NCBI GenBank assembly: GCA_017744315.1
Contig: JAGIBN010000003.1
Coordinates: forward strand, 1 to 64,000
From: Porphyrobacter sp.
GTDB lineage: Bacteria; Pseudomonadota; Alphaproteobacteria; Sphingomonadales; Sphingomonadaceae
Direction: 5' to 3'
DNA length: 64,000 bases
Shown here in pieces: positions 54,952 to 63,943 of this stretch. The translations under genes and the position numbers were made by a program. Below the pieces are notes generated by a model. The model ran no database searches. It saw only the letters and a program-made list of their open reading frames with translations, and was not told where the DNA came from. The stretch's first letter is position 1, and each line of letters opens with the position of its first letter.

Positions 54952-55614
54952 TTAGTCCCGCTCACCAAACAGCGCCGTGCCCACGCGCACATGCGTCGCG
55001 CCGAGCGTGATCGCCGTTTCGAAATCCCCACTCATGCCCATCGAGCGACCCACCAGGCCATTGTCGCGGGCGAGCCTGTCGAGAAAGGCGAAGAACGGTG
55101 TCGGCTCGATCCCGAACGGCGGCACGCACATCAGTCCGGCGAGCGGAATTTCCAGGGCCCGAGCCTCGGCCAGTAGCGTAGGCAATTCCGCGATGGCGCA
55201 GCCGCCCTTCTGATCCTCGTCACCGACATTCACTTGCACAAAGCACGGAACGGCCTTGCCCAACTTCTGCATCGCCTGTGCAATCGATTGGGCCAGGCTT
55301 GAGCGGTCGAGCGAATGAATCGCATCGAACAGGGCCACGGCATCTTCCGCCTTGTTCGATTGAAGCTGGCCGACGAGATGCAACTGCACGCCCGGAAAGC
55401 GTTCGCGCAACTCCGGCCATTTGGCCTGGGCTTCCTGCACGCGGTTCTCGCCGAACACGCGGCATCCGGCGGCGATCAGCGGTTCGATGTCTTCGGGCGG
55501 ACGGGTCTTGCTCACCGCGATCAGCGTGACTTCGCTCCGCTCGCGCTGGGCGATGCGGCAGGCGTGAACAATGCCGTCTTCGACCTCGGCAAGCAGAGTG
55601 GCTGCGCTTTCCAT
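54952..55614 (-). CDS. YggS-family pyridoxal-phosphate homeostasis protein
   Basis: A 220-residue fold-type-III PLP-binding protein: LIAVSKTRPPEDIEPLIAAG (PLP lysine), VFGENRVQEAQAKWPEL, LHLVGQLQSNKAEDAV, CFVQVNVGDEDQKGG and LGATHVRVGTALFGERD. Relatives buffer pyridoxal phosphate and affect amino acid pools; no catalytic activity is proven. It is divergent from the ThiE-like gene, with starts about 20 bp apart. Confidence 0.92.
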   Translation of the reverse strand: MESAATLLAEVEDGIVHACRIAQRERSEVTLIAVSKTRPPEDIEPLIAAGCRVFGENRVQEAQAKWPELRERFPGVQLHLVGQLQSNKAEDAVALFDAIHSLDRSSLAQSIAQAMQKLGKAVPCFVQVNVGDEDQKGGCAIAELPTLLAEARALEIPLAGLMCVPPFGIEPTPFFAFLDRLARDNGLVGRSMGMSGDFETAITLGATHVRVGTALFGERD

Positions 55615-55635
55615 CGGGCGCGCTATAGCGGCGCA

Positions 55636-56187
55636 ATGCGCGGACGCCAGAGTTCAACTTTCCCCCTGCCCGACCTGTGGCTGATTTCAGACGAGCGCAA
55701 CGACGCCGGTCTGGAGCTGGCGCTGCGGCGGCTGCCGTGCGGATCGGGCTTCATCTACCGCCACTATCACCTCGAGCCTGAGGCGCGCGTGGCCCGCTGG
55801 TTCGTCCTGCGGGATATCGCCCGCGCCCGGGGACACCTGACGATTTTGGCGGATAGCGCGCTAACCGCCCTCGAGTGGGGTGCTGACGGCACATACGGCG
55901 CTCCCAGGGCGCTGTGGCCGACGCGCGGGTTGCTCACGCTCGCCACGGCGCATGACCTGCGGGATATCGCGCTCGCCAATCTCAAGCGCGCCGATGCTGT
56001 CCTGCTCTCGCCAGTGTTCGCGACACGCTCGCATCCGCAAGCCGAGGCACTCGGTTCCGCGCGCTTTCGCCTCATGGCAGCTCATGCCACGATGCCGGTC
56101 ATTGCGCTTGGCGGGATGAACCCGCACAGCGCCCGCCGCCTCCGCTGGCCCCGCTGGGCGGCGATCGACGGGCTATCTTACCCCTGA
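55636..56187 (+). CDS. Thiamine-phosphate-synthase-like (ThiE/TenI) protein
   Basis: A 183-residue TIM-barrel-type protein: LPDLWLISDERNDAGLE, YRHYHLEPEARVAR, LTILADSALTALEWGADGTY, the AVLLSPVFATRSHPQ segment and a phosphate-binding VIALGGMNPHSARRL. These match ThiE/TenI. The usual substrate-binding residues are only partly present and it is shorter than most ThiE enzymes (about 210), so it may be a TenI-like or degenerate synthase. It precedes ftsK on the same strand. Confidence 0.8.
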   Translation: MRGRQSSTFPLPDLWLISDERNDAGLELALRRLPCGSGFIYRHYHLEPEARVARWFVLRDIARARGHLTILADSALTALEWGADGTYGAPRALWPTRGLLTLATAHDLRDIALANLKRADAVLLSPVFATRSHPQAEALGSARFRLMAAHATMPVIALGGMNPHSARRLRWPRWAAIDGLSYP

Positions 56188-56250
56188 TTCTTGACGGCGA
56201 GTCCGCCGAGGAGGATTATGGGGGTCACAAGGACGTAGAGGGAACTTCAC

Positions 56251-58596
56251 ATGGCCAGCCGCGCAATGACGGGGGCGCAACGGGCGGATTGGCGCGCCGC
56301 GTTCCGGCGCTCGCTCGCCCGCGCCGTGCAGCTTGCCGGCGCCGCCGTGCTTGGCCTGGCAACGGTGTTCCTCGCACTCGCGCTTGCGTCCTACACCCAG
56401 ACCGACCCTTCCGCCTCCACCGCCGCTGGCGGTGAAGTGGCCAACTGGATGGGCCGTCCGGGCGCCTGGGCAGCCGAGCGGGCGCTGTTCCTGTTCGGTC
56501 TCGTCGCAGTGCTGTTCCTGCCGATGCTCTATGCCTTTGCCAGCAAGCTCTGGCGCGACGCCGGGGACGAGCAGACCCCGCATGGCGGCCGCTGGTGGCG
56601 GACCTTGGCGCTGCTGCTCCTGGCGATGGCCCTGATCAGCACGGCAATCGCGCTCGCCACTAGGGGCAGCGCGGTCGAGGCGTGGTTCGACATGCCCGCC
56701 TCGCTCGGCGGCATCTTCGGGCTGCTTGGCTCTGACGGGATCCACGCCATTGCTCGCCGCTTGCCCGAGGCAGGGCAGTTCTGGACCAACCTTGGCCTTG
56801 GCCTCGTATGCCTCGCAGCGGGCGCCGTACTGGCCGCGCGGGTCTTCGCGCTCGATTGGGCACGGCTCATGTCGCTCCCCTCGATCCTGCGCCGCGCTCC
56901 GGCGACCTCCGACCGCGAGGTCAACGTTCGCAAGCCCCGGCAGGACCGCCGGGTGCAACAGGCCGAACCGCTCGACGAAGCGGACGAAAGCGCCCCGCCG
57001 CGCAAGCCGCCCGAGATCGCCGACACCCGCCAGCCGCCGCGCCCGGCCAAGCTGACCGGCAAGGCACAGAAGGACTTGTTCGACAGCTACCAGCTGCCGA
57101 GCCTGGATCTGCTCGCCGACCCGCCCAAGGACACCGCGCCCAAGCTCGACAAGCTCGCGCTCGAACGCAATGCGCGCCTGCTCGAGAACGTGCTCGACGA
57201 TTTCAACGTGAAGGGCGAGATCACCGCAGTCCGCACCGGTCCGGTCGTCACCATGTACGAGCTGGAACCGGCCCCTGGCATCAAGGCCAGCCGCGTGATC
57301 GGCCTCGCCGAAGACATCGCCCGCAACATGAGCGCGATCAGCGCCCGCGTCAGCCCGATCCCGGGCAAGACCGTGATGGGCATCGAACTGCCCAACGCCG
57401 TGCGCCAGATGGTCAGCTTCAAGGAGCTTGCCGCGTGCGAGGCCTTCGCCGACAGCAAGGGCAACCTGCCGATCATCCTCGGCAAGGACATCGCCGGCGA
57501 ACCGGTGGTGGCCGACCTTGCCGCGATGCCGCACTTGCTGGTCGCCGGCACCACGGGCTCGGGTAAGTCGGTTGGGCTCAACACGATCCTGCTGTCGCTG
57601 CTCTACCGCTTCACGCCAGCCGAGTGCCGCCTGATCCTGATCGATCCCAAGGTTCTCGAGCTCAAGACTTACGACGACATCCCGCACTTGCTTTCGCCGG
57701 TGGTGACCGAGCCGGCCAAGTCGGTGCGCGCGCTCAAGTGGGCGGTCGAGGAGATGGAGCGCCGCTATCGCATGATGAGCGACATCAGCGTGCGCAACAT
57801 CAACGGCTTTAACGACAAGGTTCAGGCCGCGATCGCCAAGGGCAAGCCGCTCGGCCGCCGCATCCAGACCGGGTTCGATCCCGACACCGGCGAGGAACTG
57901 GTCGAGGAAGAGCAGCTCGACTACACCGTGCTGCCGCAGATCGTGCTGATCGTCGACGAGCTGGCCGACTTGATGGTCACCGTCGGCAAGGAGATCGAGG
58001 TGCTGATCCAGCGCCTCAGCCAGAAGAGCCGCGCGGCGGGCATCCACCTGATCATGGCGACGCAGCGCCCCTCGGTCGACGTCATCACCGGCGTGATCAA
58101 GGCCAACCTGCCGACGCGCGTCAGCTTCCACGTCACCAGCCGCATCGACAGCCGCACCATCCTGGGCGAGCAGGGGGCCGAACAGCTGCTGGGCAAGGGC
58201 GACATGCTCTACAAGCCCTCCAGCGGCGCTCTCCGCCGCGTGCACGGCCCGTTCGTCAGCGACGAGGAGGTCGAGGAAGTCGCCAACCACTGGCGCGGCC
58301 AGGGTGCGCCCGAATACGTCGATTCCGTCACCGAAGAACCCGAAGACAGCTTCATGAGCTTCGAGGACGATTTCACCGCGTCCGACAACCCCGAAGAGCG
58401 CAAGTACCGCCAGGCGTGCCAGATCGTGTTCGAGGCGCAGAAGGCCAGCGGATCGTGGCTGCAGCGCCAGATGGGCGTGGGCTACAACACCGCCGCCAAG
58501 TGGATCGAGCGGATGGAGGAAGACGGCTTGGTCGGCCCCGCGAACCACGTCGGCCGGCGCGAGATCTATCGCGATCGGGACGGCAACCCGCTTTAG
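56251..58596 (+). CDS. ftsK: DNA translocase FtsK
   Basis: A 781-residue cell-division DNA pump. The N-terminal about 200 residues hold four membrane segments. A proline- and charge-rich linker (about 205-280) follows, then the alpha/beta motor domain with Walker A GTTGSGKS (433-440) and the Walker B segment PQIVLIVDELADLMV. The C-terminal gamma winged helix (YRQACQIVFEAQKASGSW, GYNTAAKWIERMEEDGLVG) reads KOPS-type polarity sequences. It helps resolve chromosome dimers at dif. The start follows AGAGGGAAC. Confidence 0.96.
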   Translation: MASRAMTGAQRADWRAAFRRSLARAVQLAGAAVLGLATVFLALALASYTQTDPSASTAAGGEVANWMGRPGAWAAERALFLFGLVAVLFLPMLYAFASKLWRDAGDEQTPHGGRWWRTLALLLLAMALISTAIALATRGSAVEAWFDMPASLGGIFGLLGSDGIHAIARRLPEAGQFWTNLGLGLVCLAAGAVLAARVFALDWARLMSLPSILRRAPATSDREVNVRKPRQDRRVQQAEPLDEADESAPPRKPPEIADTRQPPRPAKLTGKAQKDLFDSYQLPSLDLLADPPKDTAPKLDKLALERNARLLENVLDDFNVKGEITAVRTGPVVTMYELEPAPGIKASRVIGLAEDIARNMSAISARVSPIPGKTVMGIELPNAVRQMVSFKELAACEAFADSKGNLPIILGKDIAGEPVVADLAAMPHLLVAGTTGSGKSVGLNTILLSLLYRFTPAECRLILIDPKVLELKTYDDIPHLLSPVVTEPAKSVRALKWAVEEMERRYRMMSDISVRNINGFNDKVQAAIAKGKPLGRRIQTGFDPDTGEELVEEEQLDYTVLPQIVLIVDELADLMVTVGKEIEVLIQRLSQKSRAAGIHLIMATQRPSVDVITGVIKANLPTRVSFHVTSRIDSRTILGEQGAEQLLGKGDMLYKPSSGALRRVHGPFVSDEEVEEVANHWRGQGAPEYVDSVTEEPEDSFMSFEDDFTASDNPEERKYRQACQIVFEAQKASGSWLQRQMGVGYNTAAKWIERMEEDGLVGPANHVGRREIYRDRDGNPL

Positions 58597-58682
58597 GCCC
58601 CGGCCGGCGGCGCGACACAAACAGTGTCAGTCCCGCGCCATATCGAGTAATGTTCGCGCCTCAGTGGAGAGGGGAGGGTGGC

Positions 58683-60482
58683 ATGCTTCGCAGGGTCCTT
58701 GCAGCAGTCTCGTTCGCTGGCGCCGTTATGGCGCTTCCAGGTGCGGCACAGCAGGCCGCTTCCGAACCGGTGGCCGACCAGGCCCCTTCTCCTTCAGTGC
58801 CACGGTTGGTGCTGGAGCGCTATGTAGGGCGCTATGAGCTGAACGGCACGACCGTGACGGTCGCCCTGACCGACGACGACCGGGTGACGGTTCAATTGGC
58901 CGGCCAACCGGTCAGCTTGCCGCTGCGTACCGTCAGCGAGAACGAATTCGCGGGAGACGCTGCGGGAGTTCGGCTGATCTTCGAAGGCGAAGGCCCGAAG
59001 GCCACCCGGATCCGGAGCCGCTACGCCGGAAACGAAGTGGTCGGCACGCGACTTTCCGATACCGCCGTCGCACCGCGATCCGTCATCTACTCGCCGCGCT
59101 TGACTACCATCCCAGACACGCCCGCTGGTCGCCAGTTTGCCGGCTGGCTCAAGGCCTTCAACAGTGACGACCCCGACGCGTTCGACGCTTACATGCGACA
59201 GGAGTTTCCAACTCTGTCCGCGCCCCCAGGGGCCAACCGCAACATTCGAAACCTCGTGGGTGGTTTCGAGTCCCTTGGTGTGGAATCGGCGAGCGAGAGT
59301 CAGATCGTCGTGCTCTTGAGGGAGCGCAACTGGGAAGACTCTTACGCCCGCCTGACGCTGGACGTGGCGCCGGAGCCGGGCGGCAAGATAACCGGAGCCC
59401 GGCTTCAAGGCGTCCCTCCACCGCCCGACGCCACACCGACCCAGCGGATGAGCGAAACCCAGGCCCTGGCCGCCATCAAGGCCAAGCTCGATGCCGCGAG
59501 CGCTGCCGGGCAATTTACCGGCGCGGTGCGGGTGGCGCACAACGGCGACACGGTATTCGACTACGCCAGCGGCCAGGCCGATCGCGAACACGGCGTGGCC
59601 AATACGCTCGACACGCTGTTCCGCATCGGGTCGATGAACAAGATGATCACTGCGGTCTCAATCCTGCAGCTGGTCGAAGCGGGCAAGATCAATCTCGACG
59701 CACCGATCGCAACCTACCTCCCGGACTACTCCAACAAGGACCTCGCGTCGCGAGTGACCGTGAGGCACCTGCTCACGCACACCGGCGGCACTGGCGACTT
59801 CTTCGGCCCGGAATTCAACCAGCACCGGCTCGAGCTGTGCGAGCATTCGGACTACCTCAAGCTCTTCGGAGCGCGCGACGTGTTGTTCACGCCCGGCGAG
59901 CGCTTTGCCTACAGCAACTACGGCTTTCTGCTACTCGGTGGGATCATCGAGGCGGTGACCGGACAGAGCTATTACGACTACGTGCAGGAGCACGTCTACG
60001 CACCGGCAGGCATGCGCTCGACCGCCTCGTTGCCCGAAGCCGTCGAGGTCCCGGGCCGCTCAGTAGGCTACACCGCTCAAATACCGGGCTCCAACGGCGT
60101 GTTGCAGCCGAACACCGATACGCTGCCCTGCCGCGGAACCTCAGCCGGAGGCGGTTATTCGACGGTCGGCGATCTGATCCGGTTTTCGGAAGCCCTGCGC
60201 ACCGGCAAGCTGATCTCGCCGCAACTGTTTGAAGAGGCGACCAAAGCCCAGATGGCGATGGGACCGGGCGCCGGCTACGGCTTCGGGTTCGCCGCAAACG
60301 ACGTGAACGGTACTCCTGCCTTTGGCCACAGCGGCGGCGCTCCGGGCATGAGCGCGGACCTCACGGTGTTCCCTGAACTCGGCTACGAGGTCGCGGTCGC
60401 CGCCAACATGGACAGTCAGCTGGTCCCGCGTTTGGCGGCCTACCTTGGCGCGCGGCTGCCTGTGCCTCACAACGGTTCCTGA
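58683..60482 (+). CDS. Secreted serine hydrolase (class C beta-lactamase fold)
   Basis: A 599-residue exported enzyme. After the signal peptide (VMALPGAAQ) come about 230 residues with a DUF-like N-terminal domain (RYVGRYELNGTTVTVALTDD), then a penicillin-binding/beta-lactamase-type hydrolase domain. The nucleophile is in SMNK (S317, K320), the second motif is YSN (410-412) and HSGG (549-552) takes the place of KTG. Such enzymes hydrolyse peptides, esters or D-amino acid substrates, and not usually beta-lactams. Confidence 0.9.
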   Translation: MLRRVLAAVSFAGAVMALPGAAQQAASEPVADQAPSPSVPRLVLERYVGRYELNGTTVTVALTDDDRVTVQLAGQPVSLPLRTVSENEFAGDAAGVRLIFEGEGPKATRIRSRYAGNEVVGTRLSDTAVAPRSVIYSPRLTTIPDTPAGRQFAGWLKAFNSDDPDAFDAYMRQEFPTLSAPPGANRNIRNLVGGFESLGVESASESQIVVLLRERNWEDSYARLTLDVAPEPGGKITGARLQGVPPPPDATPTQRMSETQALAAIKAKLDAASAAGQFTGAVRVAHNGDTVFDYASGQADREHGVANTLDTLFRIGSMNKMITAVSILQLVEAGKINLDAPIATYLPDYSNKDLASRVTVRHLLTHTGGTGDFFGPEFNQHRLELCEHSDYLKLFGARDVLFTPGERFAYSNYGFLLLGGIIEAVTGQSYYDYVQEHVYAPAGMRSTASLPEAVEVPGRSVGYTAQIPGSNGVLQPNTDTLPCRGTSAGGGYSTVGDLIRFSEALRTGKLISPQLFEEATKAQMAMGPGAGYGFGFAANDVNGTPAFGHSGGAPGMSADLTVFPELGYEVAVAANMDSQLVPRLAAYLGARLPVPHNGS

Positions 60483-60567
60483 TTTCCGTGACGGGGAACT
60501 CCTTTACTCACCAAACGATTGCACATTCGCGCGGTCCATCTCGCCGCGCACCGTGGAGATCCATCCC

Positions 60568-61011
60568 ATGAAACCAACGCTTGCCCTGCTGGCCGGCGCG
60601 ACCGCTCTTCTGGCGGCGTGCAACAATTCGAGCACCGATAACGCCAAGGATCAGGTCGGCAGCACTGCCGAAGCGACGACCGCTGTTGCGGAACCGGCAC
60701 CGGGGGGAGCGTTCGGGCTGACCGAAGCGCAGATACTCGATGCCGACCTGCTCGGCACCGACGGCACCGCGCGCGGCGACATCGTGACCGTCGTTCGCGC
60801 CCACGATGGCCGGGTGACCGGCCTGCTCGTAAAGGTCGAGGACAGCGATCCGGAGCGTTTCGTGGAGATCCCCGCCCAAGGCCTGGTGGTCCTCACGCGC
60901 GGCGACAGCACCGACCTCGTCACGACGCGGACCGCGGCTGACTTCGACGCCCTGCCTGCCGCCACCCTTCCCGCGGCCACACCTGCGCCTACATCTTCTC
61001 CTACGACCTAG
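60568..61011 (+). CDS. Small lipoprotein with PRC-barrel-like features
   Basis: A 147-residue predicted lipoprotein (lipobox LLAAC). The middle has short strands reminiscent of a PRC barrel (DIVTVVRAHDGRVTGLLVKV and FVEIPAQGLVVL), and the end is proline/alanine-rich. The ATG at 60568 is preceded by GTGGAGATCCATCCC. It follows the serine hydrolase gene by 85 bp on the same strand. No function is known. Confidence 0.65.
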   Translation: MKPTLALLAGATALLAACNNSSTDNAKDQVGSTAEATTAVAEPAPGGAFGLTEAQILDADLLGTDGTARGDIVTVVRAHDGRVTGLLVKVEDSDPERFVEIPAQGLVVLTRGDSTDLVTTRTAADFDALPAATLPAATPAPTSSPTT

Positions 61012-61071
61012 TCACTCCACACTGCCCGGAGAAGAGAACTTGAAAGCTGCTGGTGGCGGGGACGCCGCCCG

Positions 61072-61251
61072 ATGAGGGATGTGCTGCAGATCCTGATCGA
61101 GATCGTGCTCGGCATTGCCGGGGCGGTCTTCTTCGGGTCGTTGACGGTCGCCCTCGTGGCGGTCGCGGTAGGCTGCGTGGCTTTCGGCAGTTGCTATGGC
61201 TTCCTCGGCTGGCGCAGACGCCGGGCCGCGCGTTTGCGCGATCGGAGTTGA
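61072..61251 (+). CDS. Small membrane protein, 59 aa
   Basis: A 59-codon frame with two hydrophobic segments (LQILIEIVLGIAGAVFFGSL and TVALVAVAVGCVAFGSCYGF), then a basic tail (WRRRRAARLRDRS). The positive-inside rule favours a hairpin with both ends in the cytoplasm. The ribosome-binding site is mediocre (GGGGACG). It lies 60 bp after the lipoprotein gene. It may be a real small protein missed by length cut-offs. Confidence 0.5.
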   Translation: MRDVLQILIEIVLGIAGAVFFGSLTVALVAVAVGCVAFGSCYGFLGWRRRRAARLRDRS

Positions 61252-61426
61252 TCGCGCGCGCCGATCGGTGGGTCGTTGAAGTCGCGCACGATCCAAACCA
61301 TCCCGCCCCCGTTCGCTTGGGCAAGTACAGGATGCCGCAAAAGGAACAGTGAGACCGAGCATTCCTGGAGCAGGGGCTTGCTTCGGCGACCTTGCCTCCC
61401 CAGAATCGGGCTCTGAAAGGAACCCT

Positions 61427-62956
61427 ATGCGGATCGCAGCCACTGCCCTCGCCCTTGCTCTCGTCCCTGTGCTGGCGAGCTGCGGGCAAAACAACGCCCC
61501 CGTTGCCTCTGCCCAGGCGCACGAGATCGCCTGGCGCGAAGGCGACGTCGACGACGCGCTGGCCGAGGCCAAGGAGAGCGGCAAGCCGGTCATCCTCTAC
61601 TGGGGTGCGGTCTGGTGCCCGCCGTGCAACCAGATGAAAGCCACCCTGTTCAAGGATCCGGACTTCATCGCCGAAACGCAGAAGTTCGTGCCCGTCTACC
61701 TCGACGGCGACACCAAGGACGCGCAGCGCTGGGGCGAGCGGTTCGGGATCAGCGGCTATCCGACGGTGATCGTGCTCCGTCCGGACGGGACCGAGATCAC
61801 CCGCATCTCCAGCGCCACCATGGCATCCGAGCTTCCTCAACTGTTGCAGGTCGCCGCGGGACGCACGACTTCGATCGAGGACCTCCTCAAGAAGGCCGAG
61901 GCCGACACCGCCAGCCTCGACGCCGACGACTGGCGCATCCTCGCCGGCTTCGACTGGCGCAACGACCCGCGCCATTTCGCCGATCAGGCCAAGGCCGGTA
62001 CCGTGCTGGGCAAGCTGGCCGCGGCGGCCCCCGACCCCGCGCTCCAGCGCCGCTTCGGGCTGCTGGCACTGGCGGTCGAGGCGGAAGAGGGAGATGACGG
62101 CAAGGTCGCGCTGACGGCGGCTCAGCAGGCCCGCGTTGGCGAGATCCTGACGCCGATCCTCGCTAGCCAGAGCGAGATCATGGCCAACCGCCAGGAACTG
62201 ACCCACGACGCGCCCGCGCTGGTCTCGGCGCTGCCGAGGTCACCGAAGCGCGACGAACTGAGCGGCAAGCTCATTGCCGCCGGGGACGCGATCTACGCCA
62301 ACGAAAAGCTCTCGCTGACCGAGCGGGTCGAGGCGCTGAAAATCGACGTTGCCCTGGCAGAGGCCAACGGCAAAATCCCCGCCGACGTTCTCGCCAAAGT
62401 GCGCGAGCGCGCCGCCTGGGCAGACAAGACCGCGACCGACAAGATCAGCCGCCAGTCGGTGATCGATTCCGCCGCCTACCTGCTGTTCGACGCCGGCGAC
62501 CGTGCGGGAGCGAAGAAGCTGCTGACCGCCGAACTCGAGCGTTCGAGCCAGCCCTATTACTACATGAGCAGTCTGTCCGACTTCGCCGAGAAGGAAGGCG
62601 ATAAGGCCGCCGCCGTCGAGTGGGCTCGCAAGGCCTACGATGCCGCGCAGGGTCCCGCCACGCGTGTGCAATGGGCGATCCTCTATTCGAACGCCGTCCT
62701 GCGCCTGACGCCTGACGACGAGGCGGCGGTGAAGAAGAGCGGCGAGGCGGTAATCGCAGAGCTAAGCAAGAGCCCTGACAGCTACTACCAGCGCACCCGC
62801 GTGAAGCTGGCTGCCTGGGGCGACAAGCTGCGCGAATGGAGCGAAGCGCACGACGGCGCCGACGTGCTGTCAGGCCTGCGCACGAAGATGTCCGAAGCCT
62901 GCGCCGGACAGGGCGCGCAAGCGGCGGCCTGCAACTCCTGGTCCAAAGCTGCCTGA
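61427..62956 (+). CDS. Thioredoxin-fold lipoprotein with long C-terminal helical region
   Basis: A 509-residue exported protein with a lipobox (VLASC, Cys19). A thioredoxin-like domain spans about 35-145 with the redox motif WCPPC (C64, C67), cis-proline in GISGYPTVIVL and LYWGAVWCPPCNQMKATLF. The remaining about 350 residues are largely helical and may be TPR-like (SSQPYYYMSSLSDFAEKEGD, AVEWARKAYDAAQGPATRVQ). It is probably a periplasmic thiol reductase or disulfide carrier. The start ATG 61427 is placed by the signal peptide. Confidence 0.88.
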   Translation: MRIAATALALALVPVLASCGQNNAPVASAQAHEIAWREGDVDDALAEAKESGKPVILYWGAVWCPPCNQMKATLFKDPDFIAETQKFVPVYLDGDTKDAQRWGERFGISGYPTVIVLRPDGTEITRISSATMASELPQLLQVAAGRTTSIEDLLKKAEADTASLDADDWRILAGFDWRNDPRHFADQAKAGTVLGKLAAAAPDPALQRRFGLLALAVEAEEGDDGKVALTAAQQARVGEILTPILASQSEIMANRQELTHDAPALVSALPRSPKRDELSGKLIAAGDAIYANEKLSLTERVEALKIDVALAEANGKIPADVLAKVRERAAWADKTATDKISRQSVIDSAAYLLFDAGDRAGAKKLLTAELERSSQPYYYMSSLSDFAEKEGDKAAAVEWARKAYDAAQGPATRVQWAILYSNAVLRLTPDDEAAVKKSGEAVIAELSKSPDSYYQRTRVKLAAWGDKLREWSEAHDGADVLSGLRTKMSEACAGQGAQAAACNSWSKAA

Positions 62957-63044
62957 TCCTCTCATCCGGAAGGCCGAGGCGTCTGACTCGGCGCAGCTTG
63001 CGCGGCTGATCGGCCAGCTTGGCTACGACACTGCGCCGGAAGAG

Positions 63045-63377
63045 GTGGCGGAACGCCTTGCCCTGCTCGATGCCGAGGGACGCATCGTTCTCGTCGCGGA
63101 ACTCGATGGCGCGGTTGTCGGGTGTCTGACCACGTCGGTGATGCGGGTGCTGCATCGGCCTGCGCCGGTGGGCCGCATATCGATGATGGTGGTCGATGAG
63201 GCCGTACGCAGCCGCGGTATCGGCGCAGTGCTGGTGCGGGCGGCGGAGGAAGCACTGGCCGGGCAGGGCTGCTACATGGTCGAAGTCACCAGCCACGTCC
63301 GGCGAACCGAGGCGCATCGCTTCTATGAGCGCCTGGGCTACGAGAAGACGAGCGTGCGCCTGGCGCGGGAGCTTTAG
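63045..63377 (+). CDS. GNAT-family N-acetyltransferase
   Basis: An acetyltransferase domain: LVAELDGAVVGCLTTSVMRV, RISMMVVDEAVRSRGIGAVL with the acetyl-CoA-binding RSRGIG, and HRFYERLGYEKTSVRLAREL at the end. With the first standard start (GTG 63045) the protein is 110 residues and lacks the usual first strand and helix. These are encoded just upstream in the same frame (LIRKAEASDSAQLARLIGQL) but with no ATG, GTG or TTG. The true start may be a rare codon such as CTG at 62949. Confidence 0.75.
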   Translation: MAERLALLDAEGRIVLVAELDGAVVGCLTTSVMRVLHRPAPVGRISMMVVDEAVRSRGIGAVLVRAAEEALAGQGCYMVEVTSHVRRTEAHRFYERLGYEKTSVRLAREL

Positions 63378-63384
63378 GCCCGCC

Positions 63385-63939
63385 TCACCAGGCGAAGCCG
63401 GACTTCACCGCCCTTTCCTCGGCAGGCGTAGACCTGCGGCCGAGGACCTTGTTGCGATGGGGGAAGCGGCCGAAGCGCGCGATCATGCGGTAGTGGCTCC
63501 GAGCGAAGGGCATTCCAAAGCGGCGGCCCAGCAGAGCAAACAACTCAAGACATTCGAGCTGATCGGCAATGTGTTCGCTGTGCATCAGCGGCATGTACAG
63601 GAACTGGCGCTCGACCCGCGAAAGCTGCCTGTCCCATCCGCGCGCGCGGGCGCCGTCGGAAATGGCCCGAGCGAGCCCGTCGTAGGCAAAGGCGCCGGGC
63701 GTGCCGCGATAGAGATTGCGCGGAATCTGGTCGAACAGCAGGACGGCGGCCAAGGCGCTCTGGGGATCGGTGAGGAATTCGCCCGCGGGCCGATTGCCCA
63801 GCGCCTGAAGATCGCGTTCGAACCGGCTGCGGAGTGCGTTATCGACACGTGAGCCGGGACGAAACCAGTCTTGCGGACTTAGCTTGTGAAACCAGAAGTG
63901 GAGCAGCTCGGCCGCCCAGCGCGTGCGCCCAGCGGCCAA
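63385..63939 (-). CDS. DUF924 family protein
   Basis: A 184-residue DUF924 (TPR-like helical) protein: AAELLHFWFHKLSPQDWFRP, FERDLQALGNRPAGEFLTDP, LAAVLLFDQIPRNLYRGTPG, FLYMPLMHSEHIADQLECLE and IARFGRFPHRNKVLGRRSTP. The family is widely conserved with no assigned activity. The start is TTG at 63939. It converges with the GNAT gene and lies a few bases after another minus-strand frame that leaves the window. Confidence 0.88.
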   Translation of the reverse strand: MAAGRTRWAAELLHFWFHKLSPQDWFRPGSRVDNALRSRFERDLQALGNRPAGEFLTDPQSALAAVLLFDQIPRNLYRGTPGAFAYDGLARAISDGARARGWDRQLSRVERQFLYMPLMHSEHIADQLECLELFALLGRRFGMPFARSHYRMIARFGRFPHRNKVLGRRSTPAEERAVKSGFAW

Positions 63940-63943
63940 GCTC

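Noticed and set aside
55636..56187. TPP riboswitch for the ThiE-like gene
   Set aside because: The start lies about 20 bp from the divergent gene, leaving no space, and no TPP-aptamer sequence is present.
56173..58620. 815-codon open frame antisense to ftsK
   Set aside because: FtsK on the other strand is complete and certain. The antisense product has biased composition and no fold signature.
61252..61426. Continuation of a small open frame ending at 61352
   Set aside because: No start with a ribosome-binding site, it overlaps the 59-residue frame in another phase, and the composition is not protein-like.
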